Shown: positions 54,748 through 64,000 of the stretch, piece after piece
Position numbering within the stretch: position 1 is the stretch's first letter
Layout of the letters: each line of letters opens with the position of its first letter
DNA from: Bacteroidota bacterium
Lineage (GTDB): Bacteria > Bacteroidota > Bacteroidia > NS11-12g > UBA955
Reading direction: 5' to 3'
NCBI GenBank assembly: GCA_024103355.1
Contig: JAGFIU010000053.1
Span: 45,843 to 109,842 of the forward strand
DNA: 64,000 nucleotides
Program-made: the position numbers and the translations under genes
Notes under the pieces: model-generated
The model's input: the letters and a program-made list of their open reading frames with translations, nothing else
Told to the model about the DNA's origin: nothing
Databases searched by the model: none

Positions 54748-55288
54748 TTATTTCACTTATATTTAACTGTGAACAATCCTTTTTAATCCATGTGTCACCA
54801 TAGTCCTCTGATAAATATATATTGTAGCACGAGTCTTGAATATAGGTATCGGGGCGTGACAGAATAATAGCTCTGCCATTTCTCCAAAAATAATAAAAGC
54901 TAATTGGCAGTGTAGTAATTGTGTCACCTTGCTTAACTTTTATTCTCATGGTATCCCAAGAGTCTCCACCGTCAAAACTTACTTTTAAATAATAATCCCA
55001 TGCACTTATTATCATACTGTCAGAGACTGTAAGGATACTGGCAATAAAACCACTATCATTAAACTGATATTTGGGCTCGAAAGTTTCCCCATTATTCTTA
55101 CTTTGATAGATGATTTTTGAATTATTAGTAAAAAACAAAGAAGAATCTCCACCAAAAGAAATATAAGCCCGTACAAATGAATTTGGGGGAATTAATGTAG
55201 AATACCCCCAATATCCTTGTGAATATGAACTGTTTTGACAGAAAAGAACAACCATCAGAATAATACCTATTCTGATGGTTGCAAACAT
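54710..55288 (-). pseudogene. Asp-box T9SS protein, 5' fragment (frameshifted)
   Basis: Starts at ATG 55288 (or ATG 55309, seven codons earlier), giving a signal peptide MFATIRIGIILMVVLFCQNSSYSQ. Asp-box motifs IIYQSKNNGETFEP, KVSFDGGDSWDT and YLSEDYGDTWIKK show a sialidase/sortilin-like beta-propeller. The frame stops at 54710 just after NGDNKRSNYRIS; a one-base shift at AAAA (54733-54736) continues into GQIIGYHKYDVVDDKIF. The full protein would be about 446-453 residues. No catalytic residues are evident. Confidence 0.8.
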
Positions 55289-55411
55289 ATTTGTAGTGAA
55301 TGTTAACATGGGTTTATTGTTATTAGTCTCGATTGCGGATTCAAATTAATTTGAAAATAGTTTCAGTTTCTTTATCAAGGTATATGTTTGAGCAAATAAA
55401 TAAAAAGATTG

Positions 55412-55921
55412 CTATTCATAATCAAGACTTTCAACATAAGCTACATATTGATTAATATAGTTTGATGGCATTTTAACTTTCACTAAATCATACTTACTTA
55501 TTTCTACTTGTGCAATTGTTTGGTTATCATTTATTACAGCGTTCTTGAAGTTTTCAAAATAATATGCAGCGGAATCTGCAAAATAGTTATTAAAACTCCT
55601 TAATTTACTTACCATCCCATCAATATTTGATATATGAATTTGATCAAAATCAAAACGTACACCCCCACCAGAACAAATAGGTCTGTCTCCCCAATAAGAA
55701 CAAGTACAAGTACATGGACTTTGTGTAGAAGTACATTTACCACCTTTACAAGTTACTTGGCAACAAACCAATTGAGAATAAGCGTCTTCTTTTGTATCTG
55801 AATTTTCAATTTTTGAAATCTTGTTATTTTTTGAACTTTCTTTATTGCAGGAGTTTAACAGAAAAACTCCAAATACTACTACTATTGACAATAGTAGCAT
55901 ATAATAAAACTGCTTTTTCAT
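55412..55921 (-). CDS. small lipoprotein with a cysteine-rich segment
   Basis: A 169-residue lipoprotein from ATG 55921 (the longer frame from 55948 places a polar stretch before the signal). Lipobox LNSC is at C25. A cysteine-rich stretch follows at about 53-85 (QLVCCQVTCKGGKCT, SPCTCTCSYWGDRPICSGGG; nine cysteines), then an uncharacterised C-terminal part (FAD SAAYYFENFKNAVI, VKMPSNYINQYVAYVESLDYE). The cysteines could bind metal or form disulfides. No family recognised. Confidence 0.75.
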   Translation of the reverse strand: MKKQFYYMLLLSIVVVFGVFLLNSCNKESSKNNKISKIENSDTKEDAYSQLVCCQVTCKGGKCTSTQSPCTCTCSYWGDRPICSGGGVRFDFDQIHISNIDGMVSKLRSFNNYFADSAAYYFENFKNAVINDNQTIAQVEISKYDLVKVKMPSNYINQYVAYVESLDYE

Positions 55922-55948
55922 TTTGTTATTAATTAAATTATTAAACAT

Positions 55949-56393
55949 CGATTATGTAACGGGTTTTCTCCCGAAGTTGTCCTTTTATAGGCCAATGCTT
56001 ACAACTCAATTCATCTTTTGATTTGATGCAGGTTACAAAGTTAGAGAAGGTTTTTTATTTATGCTCTATATTTATTTTATTATGAGCCTTTTTTCTCTTC
56101 TTTGTCTTGTAATATTATATCATCATTTACAAACCTAACTCTCCCATCCAAGTATGATAAAACAGTACATTTTAGCAACAAATGCCTATGTCTATTTTTT
56201 TCATCTTTTAAGATGTGCAATTAAGCAATAACGAAGATATAAAAGAATAACATTCATAAACAAATGCATTTATTAACATTTTTTTAACACATTTTCAGCT
56301 GTTCTTTTGATTACAAATCATCAACCGAGCACGTTTAAATTACATAAAATAATTAAACCTTTTGAGCAAAGGAGTATTGAATACAAAAGAAAA
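55949..56393. other. long intergenic region without a recognisable gene
   Basis: Very AT-rich. I see no ORF with coding character, no tRNA and no convincing -7 box here. The only structured element nearby is the hairpin at 56394-56435. Confidence 0.6.
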
Positions 56394-56435
56394 TGCCACA
56401 AATGCACGAAAGAAAACGTTCGTGCATTCGTGGCA
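56394..56435 (-). terminator. long hairpin after the 56460-58073 gene
   Basis: TGCCACAAATGCACGAA (56394-56410) pairs with TTCGTGCATTCGTGGCA (56419-56435), 17-bp arms with one mismatch and an 8-nt loop. On the minus strand it follows the stop codon by 24 nt and leads into TTTTCTTTTG, so it fits a terminator. It could also be a dispersed repeat. Confidence 0.6.
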
Positions 56436-56459
56436 ATAATTAACTTTACTAAAGAGATT

Positions 56460-58073
56460 TTATTCCTTGACTAATTTAATAACAGTATTCGCTTTTTCAG
56501 ATGCAATATTCACTATATAGATACCTGATTGATAGCTACTCAATGAAATATTCAAGTTGTTTTCATCGGTATTAAAACTCTCTATAGTTCTGCCTGACAA
56601 ATCCTTAATGACAATAACTTTATTACCGGTAGCTGAGTTATCAAACTTGATATTGACAAAATTGCTTGCCGGGTTTGGGTAAACAATAATATTTGAACTG
56701 TTGTCAAATATTAAGACACTATTGTTATTGTTCTGGTTATCCTCGAATGTTTGCCATGAATCGTATATTTCCTGATATACATTTGTAAATACCGGATTCC
56801 AAATACTCCATGACTGCATTGTCGCATCTAGTAGGTCGCCCTCAGAATTATAATTCAATTCATATTTATTCCTAAATTGAGTTGTGTAATTATTAACTGA
56901 ATCAGTCCAGGATTCTGAAACAAAATCAAGAGTTAACCCATTTTTGTCATACCTTGTCGTATAGCGAAAGTCTTTCTTGAACTTACTTCCATCATAAATT
57001 TCACTTTCGTGAGAGTTTAGAGTATCGTTTGCAGTATATTTACTCCTTGTACTAGGTATCCAATCATTATTTAGATTGTCCCAATTATATATGGTTGAAA
57101 TTTTAGTGTTTCCCGAATAAGAGTGTTCCTCTTTGATGCTATTTTCCCATGTTGAACCATTCCAAATTGCTTTAACAAGATTAGTAAGTTGAACGTCATC
57201 CATAGTAAGAGTATTTAATATTAATATGTCAACCAAAGAACCATGAAAATTGTTAAAAACAAAATTGTCAAATCTCTCAGAATTCTGCCAGGTTTTTGTC
57301 ATTAAATCCCATACTGAAATAGTTGATCTCATAGGCACATTATTCGCATCGTATTCATAATACTCTTTTCTACCATCTATTGTATCGGTATTGTTAGCAA
57401 TAGAATATATGATTAATTGTGAAAGTAGCCCATTTAAATATATGAAGGTTTTAAGCTCTGTAATAGACCAATTTGGATTAATGTAATTCTCATTGGTTTG
57501 AGAAATAATTCTTCCTGAATCGACCCCGTAAGTTGACCTATATCCCCAGTTAAGATCTAGTTGTTGCATTATATTATTCCATGAGTAACTGCCATTGAAA
57601 GTTACGAGTGAAGGAAAGGTTGAGTGATATTCCATAGAGTCAACAGATGTTAGAATATAAGCAGAGTCTGCGTGAGTACTAGAGAAGTAACGAGAACTAA
57701 TCAGATTGCCTAGAATATTATAGGTTGTGAGAGTTTTATTCTTAAAAGTTTTTGATGCAGTATCTATTTCTTCTTTCATGGTTTCTCTTGCCGATGAGTC
57801 ATATTGTTTAGTGAATGTATGTGCATAAGTCCAGGTATCAGTGTTGTTATCCCAATTCTTTCTATACCCACGTTTGGGAATTTTCTTCGGTTTCATATTT
57901 CTTCTTTCAAAATCAGTAGAAGAAAGGTTTGGGTTGTTGATGTCGGGAGTGGTGGTCAACTCCTTCAGATGGTCAGCAAATGTACTCTTTGAGTGTTGCT
58001 GTGACTGAGCAAATGAAATTAATGGTAGCGTCAACATTGCTACAGCGGAGAAAATGTAAAGTTTTTGTTTCAT
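56460..58073 (-). CDS. secreted repeat protein with T9SS type A domain
   Basis: A 537-residue protein with a signal peptide (about 1-22). The middle (about 75-440) is built of diverged Trp/Tyr-rich repeats such as YDANNVPMRSTISVWDLMTKTWQNSERF, AIWNGSTWENSIKEEHSYSGN and YNSEGDLLDATMQSWSIWNPVF, reminiscent of the beta-repeat proteins of Bacteroidota that resemble YD/Rhs-type strands. T9SS domain at about 462-537 (VYPNPASNFVNIKF, YQSGIYIVNIA). No enzyme motif. Monocistronic by context. Confidence 0.8.
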   Translation of the reverse strand: MKQKLYIFSAVAMLTLPLISFAQSQQHSKSTFADHLKELTTTPDINNPNLSSTDFERRNMKPKKIPKRGYRKNWDNNTDTWTYAHTFTKQYDSSARETMKEEIDTASKTFKNKTLTTYNILGNLISSRYFSSTHADSAYILTSVDSMEYHSTFPSLVTFNGSYSWNNIMQQLDLNWGYRSTYGVDSGRIISQTNENYINPNWSITELKTFIYLNGLLSQLIIYSIANNTDTIDGRKEYYEYDANNVPMRSTISVWDLMTKTWQNSERFDNFVFNNFHGSLVDILILNTLTMDDVQLTNLVKAIWNGSTWENSIKEEHSYSGNTKISTIYNWDNLNNDWIPSTRSKYTANDTLNSHESEIYDGSKFKKDFRYTTRYDKNGLTLDFVSESWTDSVNNYTTQFRNKYELNYNSEGDLLDATMQSWSIWNPVFTNVYQEIYDSWQTFEDNQNNNNSVLIFDNSSNIIVYPNPASNFVNIKFDNSATGNKVIVIKDLSGRTIESFNTDENNLNISLSSYQSGIYIVNIASEKANTVIKLVKE

Positions 58074-58097
58074 ATTATATTATTTTAATAGTAATTA

Positions 58098-58105
58098 CAA
58101 AAATA
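58098..58105 (-). promoter_or_regulatory. candidate -7 box of the 56460-58073 gene
   Basis: The minus strand reads TATTTTTG, 24 nt upstream of the ATG at 58073. Confidence 0.4.
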
Positions 58106-58164
58106 GTGATTTAAACTAATTGCAAAAGTGAATTTTATTTTTTTAGAAAGCTGACAGTAATATG

Positions 58165-59481
58165 CTACAATCCGGGCATACCCATCCCTTTTATACCTCT
58201 TCCGTTCATCTTTTTCATCATCTTTTTCATTTGGTCAAATTGAGAAAGGAGTTTATTTAATTCCTGAATATTTCGTCCGCTTCCTTTGCAAATACGTTGC
58301 TTTCGAGAATTATTCAAAATCATTGGATTTTGTCTTTCTTTGGGTGTCATGGATTGTATCAAAGATTCAACTCCTTTGAAAGCATCATCGTCTATATCTA
58401 AATCCTTTATTTTATTTCCAATTCCGGGCATCATTCCAAGCAAATCCTTTACTGAACCCATTTTCTTGATTTGTTGAATTTGTTTCAAGAAATCTTCCAG
58501 GTCAAATTGATTCTTATGAAGTCTTTTGCTGATTCTTGCCGCTTCTTCTTCGTCAAAGACCTGCTGTGCTCTTTCAACCAATGACACAACATCTCCCATT
58601 CCCAATATCCTGTTTGCCATACGGTCAGGATAGAAGATATCAAGTGTATCAAGTTTTTCACCACTGCTGACAAATTTGATTGGTTTGTTAACAACAGTTT
58701 TGATAGACAAAGCCGCACCACCGCGTGTATCACCATCCATTTTGGTCAATACCACTCCATCAAAGTCCAATCGGTCATTAAAAGCCTTAGCTGTATTCAC
58801 CGCATCTTGACCGGTCATTGCATCAACCACAAATAAAATTTCGGATGGTTTTACCGCTTTTTTAATATTGGCAATCTCGGTCATCATCTCTTCATCAACA
58901 CTCAGACGACCTGCAGTATCGACAATCACAGTACTGATGCCTTTTTGTTGTGCATAGCGAATACCGTTTTGAGCAAGTTCTACCGGATTTTTATTCCCTT
59001 CTTCTGAATAAACTTCAACTTCAATCTGAGTCCCCAACACTTTTAATTGGTCAATAGCCGCAGGTCTATATACGTCACCTGCAATCAAAAGAACCTTTCT
59101 TCCTTTTGATTTGAGCATTTTTGCAAGTTTTCCGGTAAAAGTTGTTTTACCCGAACCCTGTAAACCTGAGATAAGGATTATCGCAGGCGAACCGGCAAGA
59201 TTGATGTCTTTTTGGTCGCCCCCCAACAGTTCTTTTAACTCATCATTGACGATTTTAACCATCAACTGTCCCGGAGACACTGAAGTTAGAACATTGGCAC
59301 CCAATGCCTTTTCCTTAACCCTATCAACAAAATCCTTGGCAATTTTGTAGTTAACGTCAGCGTCAACCAATGCTCTTCTGATTTCTTTAAGTGTTTCGGC
59401 TACGTTTATCTCTGTAATTTTGCCTTGACCTTTTAAGGTCTTAAAAGCTTTTTCTATCTTGAGACTAAGATTTTCAAACAT
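58165..59481 (-). CDS. ffh: signal recognition particle protein Ffh
   Basis: SRP54 GTPase that delivers nascent membrane proteins to FtsY. 438 residues. N domain (about 1-85), G domain with GLQGSGKTTFTGKLAKML (about 105-122), DVYRPAAIDQL, VDTAGRL and TKMDGDTRGGAAL, then a Met-rich M domain (about 300-438: MGMPGL end, KKMMKKMNGRG) that binds 4.5S RNA and signal sequences. Length is normal and the gene is monocistronic. Confidence 0.98.
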   Translation of the reverse strand: MFENLSLKIEKAFKTLKGQGKITEINVAETLKEIRRALVDADVNYKIAKDFVDRVKEKALGANVLTSVSPGQLMVKIVNDELKELLGGDQKDINLAGSPAIILISGLQGSGKTTFTGKLAKMLKSKGRKVLLIAGDVYRPAAIDQLKVLGTQIEVEVYSEEGNKNPVELAQNGIRYAQQKGISTVIVDTAGRLSVDEEMMTEIANIKKAVKPSEILFVVDAMTGQDAVNTAKAFNDRLDFDGVVLTKMDGDTRGGAALSIKTVVNKPIKFVSSGEKLDTLDIFYPDRMANRILGMGDVVSLVERAQQVFDEEEAARISKRLHKNQFDLEDFLKQIQQIKKMGSVKDLLGMMPGIGNKIKDLDIDDDAFKGVESLIQSMTPKERQNPMILNNSRKQRICKGSGRNIQELNKLLSQFDQMKKMMKKMNGRGIKGMGMPGL

Positions 59482-59500
59482 ACTGTATTTTTTGGGTGTG

Positions 59501-59508
59501 CAAAGATA
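59501..59508 (-). promoter_or_regulatory. -7 box of ffh
   Basis: The minus strand reads TATCTTTG, 19 nt upstream of the ffh ATG (59481). Confidence 0.5.
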
Positions 59509-59524
59509 ATGAACCTATTCCGAA

Positions 59525-62500
59525 TTAACGAACAAGATGCAATGTGCCTTTGAAATCATAAGCTTTGCCATCAAGTCCAACGGCTCTGACTTTATAGAGA
59601 TAAACACCGGTAGAACATGCCTTGCCTTCAAAATTGCCATCCCACCCTTGCTCAAGGTCATTGGTCATAAACAACTTATTGCCCCAACGGTCAAAAATCT
59701 CCATCTCGTAGGAGTAAAGTCTGTTATTGGTTTTTGTGGTGATATAGATTGCGCTGGGCTTAAACACATCATTGGTTCCATCACCATTGGGAGAAAATGC
59801 GTTGGGTATATATATCTGGCTTTCGGGGATATCGCAGGATACATTTGAATAGGATGTGTCTTGCAAATTATTTCTTACAGCATAGACTCTCAGACAGATA
59901 TCCCTATTGTCAACTACATTGATTCCGTCAAAAACAAATGTTGTGGAGTCGGGTGGAAGTTCTTTTACAATATTGAAATCACCAAACTCATTTCTCTCCT
60001 CAACCACATATTTGACAACTCCATCAGCCCATTCTCTGTATGGATTCCATGATAAATTAGCTCTGTAGTTTTGGATATTATTTTTTAACAATATTGTTTG
60101 TGATTTAGAAGATTTGGGCGCATGATAACCGCATAAGTCCACTGCACTGATATAATATGAGTAGGAAGAAGTATTAACATCAACGTTGAAGTCTGTGTAG
60201 CTCAATGAAGTCGTGGTATCATATTCATCAATTGTTGTGTTATCACTGTGTTTAACTTTGGTAATATTATAAAACCCAAAATTGGGCATTGAAAGATAAG
60301 GTTCCCAATGAACCAGAATATCCTTTTCGTCAATAACTGTGGCTTTTCTGGGTGTAACTTTGTCGGTGGGATAAATATAATCGGGCTTTTCGCATGCAAT
60401 ATTGCTGACAGAACGCCATGTTTTGTTTTTGTGAACTGCTTCAATATAGTAGCAGTAATTGCGCTCACAAAGATTCATATCCAGATAGGAATCTGTTGTA
60501 TTGTCAACAGTATCAATCGGAATAAACTTACCGCCTTCTTCAGAACGATAGATAATATTCCCCCAAAAATCATCTAAATCCCAACCCACATATTTAATCC
60601 AATTAATCAACAGTCTGGAAGGCCCTGATTTATCTACTTTTAGAGAAATAGTGCAATGTGGAGGGCTGTATTTAGAAACTATGCTGCAAGTGTCACCGGT
60701 TGTGGTTGTGTAGCAGTAGCGTTTTGCATTGATATCAATTCCGGTGTTGACAACAAAGGATGTATCATTGCGCTGATTGGTTTCATAAAGTTTTGTATAG
60801 CCTGTTTCGTCTAAGTAGAAAGCATATTTTGAAAACTGTCCTTCTTTAGACATAGCCCAAACACCCAGAATATCTTTATTGTTCTGAACCGTAACAAAAT
60901 GCAATCCTGAGTTTGCAGGAGGAATTGTGTCCAAAACAAAGATAAACCTTCCAAAGGTATCTTGGCAGGAATTACTGTCTTTCACAACCAAAGTAACATA
61001 TTTACTCAGCGGTGATTTATAGCTATATGCGGGGTCGCGTTTGGAACTTGTATCTTTCAGATTGGCAGGGTCTCCAAAATCCCAAAAATAAGAAGTGATT
61101 TTATTGCTTGTAACAGGTTGTGCATAAAACTGTAAGGGAGAATTAAAACAGATGCTGTCAGAGGCAGGAACAAAAAATGATTTTGGCTTTGGTTGAACCC
61201 AAATTCGCAGTTTGTTGGGTGCTGTAGTATCAGAACATCCGTTGATATTGAAGGCAGCTAATCTTGGTCGGTAAACTCCGGCTGTATATGATGCTGCCGG
61301 ATTAAAGTCTGCGGAAGAAACAAAGTTGCCATCTCCTTTGAAATCCCATTTGAATGAAACTCCGTATAAGGATGTATTTTGAAAGTTTGAAGTAAAGGTT
61401 TCGCAACCCAATGTGTCTGAAGTGGTGAAGTTTGGTTCAGCTGACTTCTGTACACAAACATTGTTCTTATGTTCAAATGACGCAAAACAACCGTTGTTGT
61501 CCACCAATACTAATTTTGTTTTGTAACATTGCACATTCAAACTTTTGTCCATGACGGTATATTGATGGTTGTCAAAGGCTGTTGAATCCAAGGCAGTACC
61601 ATCGCCATAATCAAAATAGAATCTGCTGAAATTTCGGCTTGTATTTTTAAAATCTACCTTTAATGGCTCACAACCTGAGGTGATTTTGTAATCATATTCG
61701 GGTATAGGGCCAATGACTTTTACATAACCGATTTTATCCATAGTATCCAAGCATCCCGGAGTTGTAACTACAAGCCTTACATTTACCCCCGAAGTTTCTG
61801 TGTTTCTTGAATAAACATGAGAAACAGCATTGGCTCTGGTAGTAACAAATGTATCTCCGTCACCAAAATACCATCGGTATTCACTGCCATACCAAACCGG
61901 TATTGGTTTAAAGGTGGTTATCACCGGTGCGCAGAACTGAACTGTATCTGAACTGTTGAAATCAGGTGTAGGGTCAATTACCCTGATGAGTCTTGTGGAA
62001 GTATCTCTGCAACCACCCGGACCTATTGAATATAATGTGATGTAAAAATCGCCTTGTTTGGTTACGGTAATGCCGGGGCTTCGAGTTGTGTCATTTGGTG
62101 TTATGATTACTGCTGAAGGGCTGTCAACCACCCACTTGAATGTGCTTGCATTCAAAGAACTGTTATAGATAGGGGTTGTTGTGTTGATACACCTCACACT
62201 GCTTGTAAAACTAAAACTTGAAGTAGTTCCCACAACAAAGTATTTTGAATAAAAAGAATCGTTGCAACCGGAACCGTGTGTGACAACAAGTCGGGTTAGT
62301 TGCGGTCCTTTTCTGTTATATGTTGCAAATGTGATTAAACCTGTGCTCGGAACAAAATTTGTGAAGGCTTTCATATCATTCTGTGCCTTCCAAGTATATG
62401 AATTTGGGTTGTTGTTCTTGAAATTATAATCTCCATGAACAATCCCTTTCCATGAAATATTCAATGGCTCACATCCCGACAAACTGTCCGATGTAAATAG

Positions 62501-64000
62501 GGATAGTCTGATTCCGCTCACTTTAATTCTGAATGGAGCTGTAACGGTGTCTCTGCATTGATTGTTTGCAGAACTATAGACAAATCGAACTTTGTAGATA
62601 CCCGGATGATTTAATGCAAATTGTTGTGAATCCCTGTTATAGGATGATATTACTGTCAAGTTTGTGTCAGTATGTTGTAATAACCATTGGGTGTAATAGT
62701 TTGGAAAATCAGTTCTGGGAAAGTTTGAATACAGAGTAAATGGATACAATCTGCATGGTAGAGAATCACTCACACTGAAATTGATTTTGGGAGCATCTAC
62801 ATTAATTGTGTCTTTGAAAAACTTGCTGCCTGAACAACCCTGAGAATTGGTTGCACTTAAATAAACGCTATAAAAGCCTGTGTCGGGGAGCGTGATTACT
62901 TGAGGGTTAACAGTTCCGGAATAAAGTATGGTTTTGGAATTTTTGTTATAAACTTCCCAATAGTGATTATTCTTTGTACCTGTGGTTCCTTCGGGAGTGG
63001 TTGCCGTCAAGGTAATTTTCTGCCCTTTGCAGGCAGGTTGAGGAACAATGCTGAAACTCGGCAGCAATGAATCCATACCAACCGCATTTGTCATCACCAA
63101 CGAATCTACACATCCGCTTGCACCGCTTGCTTTTAGTTTGATGGTGTAATATGCAGTATCACTAATGGAAAAAACGATGGAGTCTTTGGAGGATGAAGAG
63201 AAAACCACATTGTTGTTTTTTTGGTTAATAACCTGCCATGCAAATGATGTAACTCCGGCTCCCGTTAAGTCGGATTGATTGATGGCTCTGAATGTCTTGG
63301 GCAATACGCATGTCCTTGTCAAAGGGAGTGAAAACAAAGGGTTTGGCCCTTTTACCGAAACCAAATTATTGAAACTCTTGGTTGTTACACAAAGATTGTT
63401 TGTGTATGTGGTCTTTACTCCAAATGTGCCGATTTTATTAAATCCGACAGTGATTGAATTGGCAGTTTGGCTGATAATGGTAACAGAAACAGAATCAAAG
63501 TCCCAAGAAATATCTCCGCCTTTACTGTTTGTTAATGTGAAAGTTACCGGCTCTCCCGTACAAACGGAAGATTTGTCTATACTGATGTTTGCATCTATTG
63601 AATCATATACCTGAATCCAGTCTTCTTTTTGGATTGAATAGCTACAACCTCCGTAGTTAGTAAAAGTATGAGAAACGGTGTATAAACCTTCAGGCAAGAT
63701 AATATTGGGAGATGAGGCAGAAGAATAAAAAGTATCGGTAGCTGATTCAAAAGTCCATTGAAAGCTTGTAAAATAGTGGTTTTGTAAAATGGGAATATCT
63801 CTTGCAAACTTGAGTGCCATAGGCCCGCAGGTGAGAGTATCCGGTGAATAGGTTAGGTCAGCCTTTAGAGAATCAAAACCCCAATATTGATAAACCGCAG
63901 AATCATAGCTTTTAACATTTCTGCAACCAAAACTATCGGTTGCAAAGACAAAGAGTGTTTTAATACCATAGCTTGAATCAAAGTAATAAGGAAAAACCTT
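59525..64000 (-). CDS. giant PKD-repeat protein with T9SS type B (CHU_C) domain, N-terminus outside window
   Basis: The minus frame is open from 64000 to the stop at 59525 (at least 1491 residues). The Met at 63820 is internal, since codons beyond it have no stop and continue PKD-like sequence (TLFVFATDSFGCRNV). The visible part is a long series of PKD-like repeats with paired cysteines (for example YRWYFGDGDTFV, FKWDFKGDGNFVSS, YFWDFGDPANLKDTS), then two or three fibronectin III-like units (about 60-61 kb, LLINWIKYVGWDLDDFWGNIIYRSEEGG). It ends in the gliding-motility-associated/CHU_C domain (IYIPNAFSPNGDGTNDVFKP, MEIFDRWGNKLF, GWDGNFEGKACSTGVYLYKV). A surface adhesin or gliding-associated filament protein is likely. 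Confidence 0.9.
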   Translation of the reverse strand, partial: KVFPYYFDSSYGIKTLFVFATDSFGCRNVKSYDSAVYQYWGFDSLKADLTYSPDTLTCGPMALKFARDIPILQNHYFTSFQWTFESATDTFYSSASSPNIILPEGLYTVSHTFTNYGGCSYSIQKEDWIQVYDSIDANISIDKSSVCTGEPVTFTLTNSKGGDISWDFDSVSVTIISQTANSITVGFNKIGTFGVKTTYTNNLCVTTKSFNNLVSVKGPNPLFSLPLTRTCVLPKTFRAINQSDLTGAGVTSFAWQVINQKNNNVVFSSSSKDSIVFSISDTAYYTIKLKASGASGCVDSLVMTNAVGMDSLLPSFSIVPQPACKGQKITLTATTPEGTTGTKNNHYWEVYNKNSKTILYSGTVNPQVITLPDTGFYSVYLSATNSQGCSGSKFFKDTINVDAPKINFSVSDSLPCRLYPFTLYSNFPRTDFPNYYTQWLLQHTDTNLTVISSYNRDSQQFALNHPGIYKVRFVYSSANNQCRDTVTAPFRIKVSGIRLSLFTSDSLSGCEPLNISWKGIVHGDYNFKNNNPNSYTWKAQNDMKAFTNFVPSTGLITFATYNRKGPQLTRLVVTHGSGCNDSFYSKYFVVGTTSSFSFTSSVRCINTTTPIYNSSLNASTFKWVVDSPSAVIITPNDTTRSPGITVTKQGDFYITLYSIGPGGCRDTSTRLIRVIDPTPDFNSSDTVQFCAPVITTFKPIPVWYGSEYRWYFGDGDTFVTTRANAVSHVYSRNTETSGVNVRLVVTTPGCLDTMDKIGYVKVIGPIPEYDYKITSGCEPLKVDFKNTSRNFSRFYFDYGDGTALDSTAFDNHQYTVMDKSLNVQCYKTKLVLVDNNGCFASFEHKNNVCVQKSAEPNFTTSDTLGCETFTSNFQNTSLYGVSFKWDFKGDGNFVSSADFNPAASYTAGVYRPRLAAFNINGCSDTTAPNKLRIWVQPKPKSFFVPASDSICFNSPLQFYAQPVTSNKITSYFWDFGDPANLKDTSSKRDPAYSYKSPLSKYVTLVVKDSNSCQDTFGRFIFVLDTIPPANSGLHFVTVQNNKDILGVWAMSKEGQFSKYAFYLDETGYTKLYETNQRNDTSFVVNTGIDINAKRYCYTTTTGDTCSIVSKYSPPHCTISLKVDKSGPSRLLINWIKYVGWDLDDFWGNIIYRSEEGGKFIPIDTVDNTTDSYLDMNLCERNYCYYIEAVHKNKTWRSVSNIACEKPDYIYPTDKVTPRKATVIDEKDILVHWEPYLSMPNFGFYNITKVKHSDNTTIDEYDTTTSLSYTDFNVDVNTSSYSYYISAVDLCGYHAPKSSKSQTILLKNNIQNYRANLSWNPYREWADGVVKYVVEERNEFGDFNIVKELPPDSTTFVFDGINVVDNRDICLRVYAVRNNLQDTSYSNVSCDIPESQIYIPNAFSPNGDGTNDVFKPSAIYITTKTNNRLYSYEMEIFDRWGNKLFMTNDLEQGWDGNFEGKACSTGVYLYKVRAVGLDGKAYDFKGTLHLVR

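Overview
The window is AT-rich chromosomal DNA of a member of the phylum Bacteroidota. Three things support this. At least eight genes encode proteins with type IX secretion (T9SS) C-terminal sorting domains. Many promoters carry the Bacteroidota -7 box TAnnTTTG or its TTCG variant. The housekeeping genes are of the Bacteroidota type (FloA/NfeD pair, SDR-type threonine dehydrogenase, pheT followed by a small coiled-coil gene). I see no plasmid, phage, rRNA or CRISPR signal. Genus and family cannot be settled from the sequence alone.

Layout. 1-5 kb: the tail of a membrane protein, a TonB-dependent receptor, pdxH and mnmA. 5-8.6 kb: a leftward four-gene operon (small membrane coiled-coil protein, two paralogous lipoproteins, a secreted lysyl-endopeptidase-like serine protease) in which every junction is a 4-nt ATGA overlap. 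8.8-11.7 kb: alpha/beta hydrolase, CBS-domain protein, floA and nfeD. 11.8-15.6 kb: leuS, enlarged to 1253 codons by an in-frame element of about 967 bp that has 38-bp terminal inverted repeats and encodes a DUF559 nuclease-like domain. 15.6-17.7 kb: a scarred region in which the 3' end of leuS and part of a lipoprotein gene are duplicated, followed by two genes that lack a normal start codon. 17.8-34.5 kb: mostly housekeeping genes (CAP lipoprotein, SDR, MerR, M23 peptidase, alaS, glyA, tRNA-Pro, era, der, a glycosyltransferase, threonine dehydrogenase, a Tat-exported superoxide dismutase, asd, a flavin/2Fe-2S reductase). 34.6-47.1 kb: three tandem paralogous giant surface proteins of about 1370-1385 residues; the middle one is frameshifted at an (AT)9 tract. 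47.2-53.7 kb: M28 peptidase, cysS, a PLP synthase, pheT with an in-frame amber codon, and a coiled-coil gene. 53.9-64 kb: further secreted or lipoprotein genes (one frameshifted), ffh, and a giant T9SS type B adhesin-like protein that runs off the right edge.

The window mixes stable translation and GTPase genes (leuS, alaS, cysS, pheT, mnmA, era, der, ffh) with fast-evolving envelope genes. The most unusual features are the nuclease element inside leuS, the dinucleotide tract that switches a surface protein out of frame, the stop codon inside pheT, and a set of promoter boxes so close to start codons that the mRNAs should be leaderless or nearly so. Three genes here are broken by a single small lesion (pheT, the second giant protein, the Asp-box protein). 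Uncorrected sequencing error is therefore a real alternative for each and needs read-level checking.
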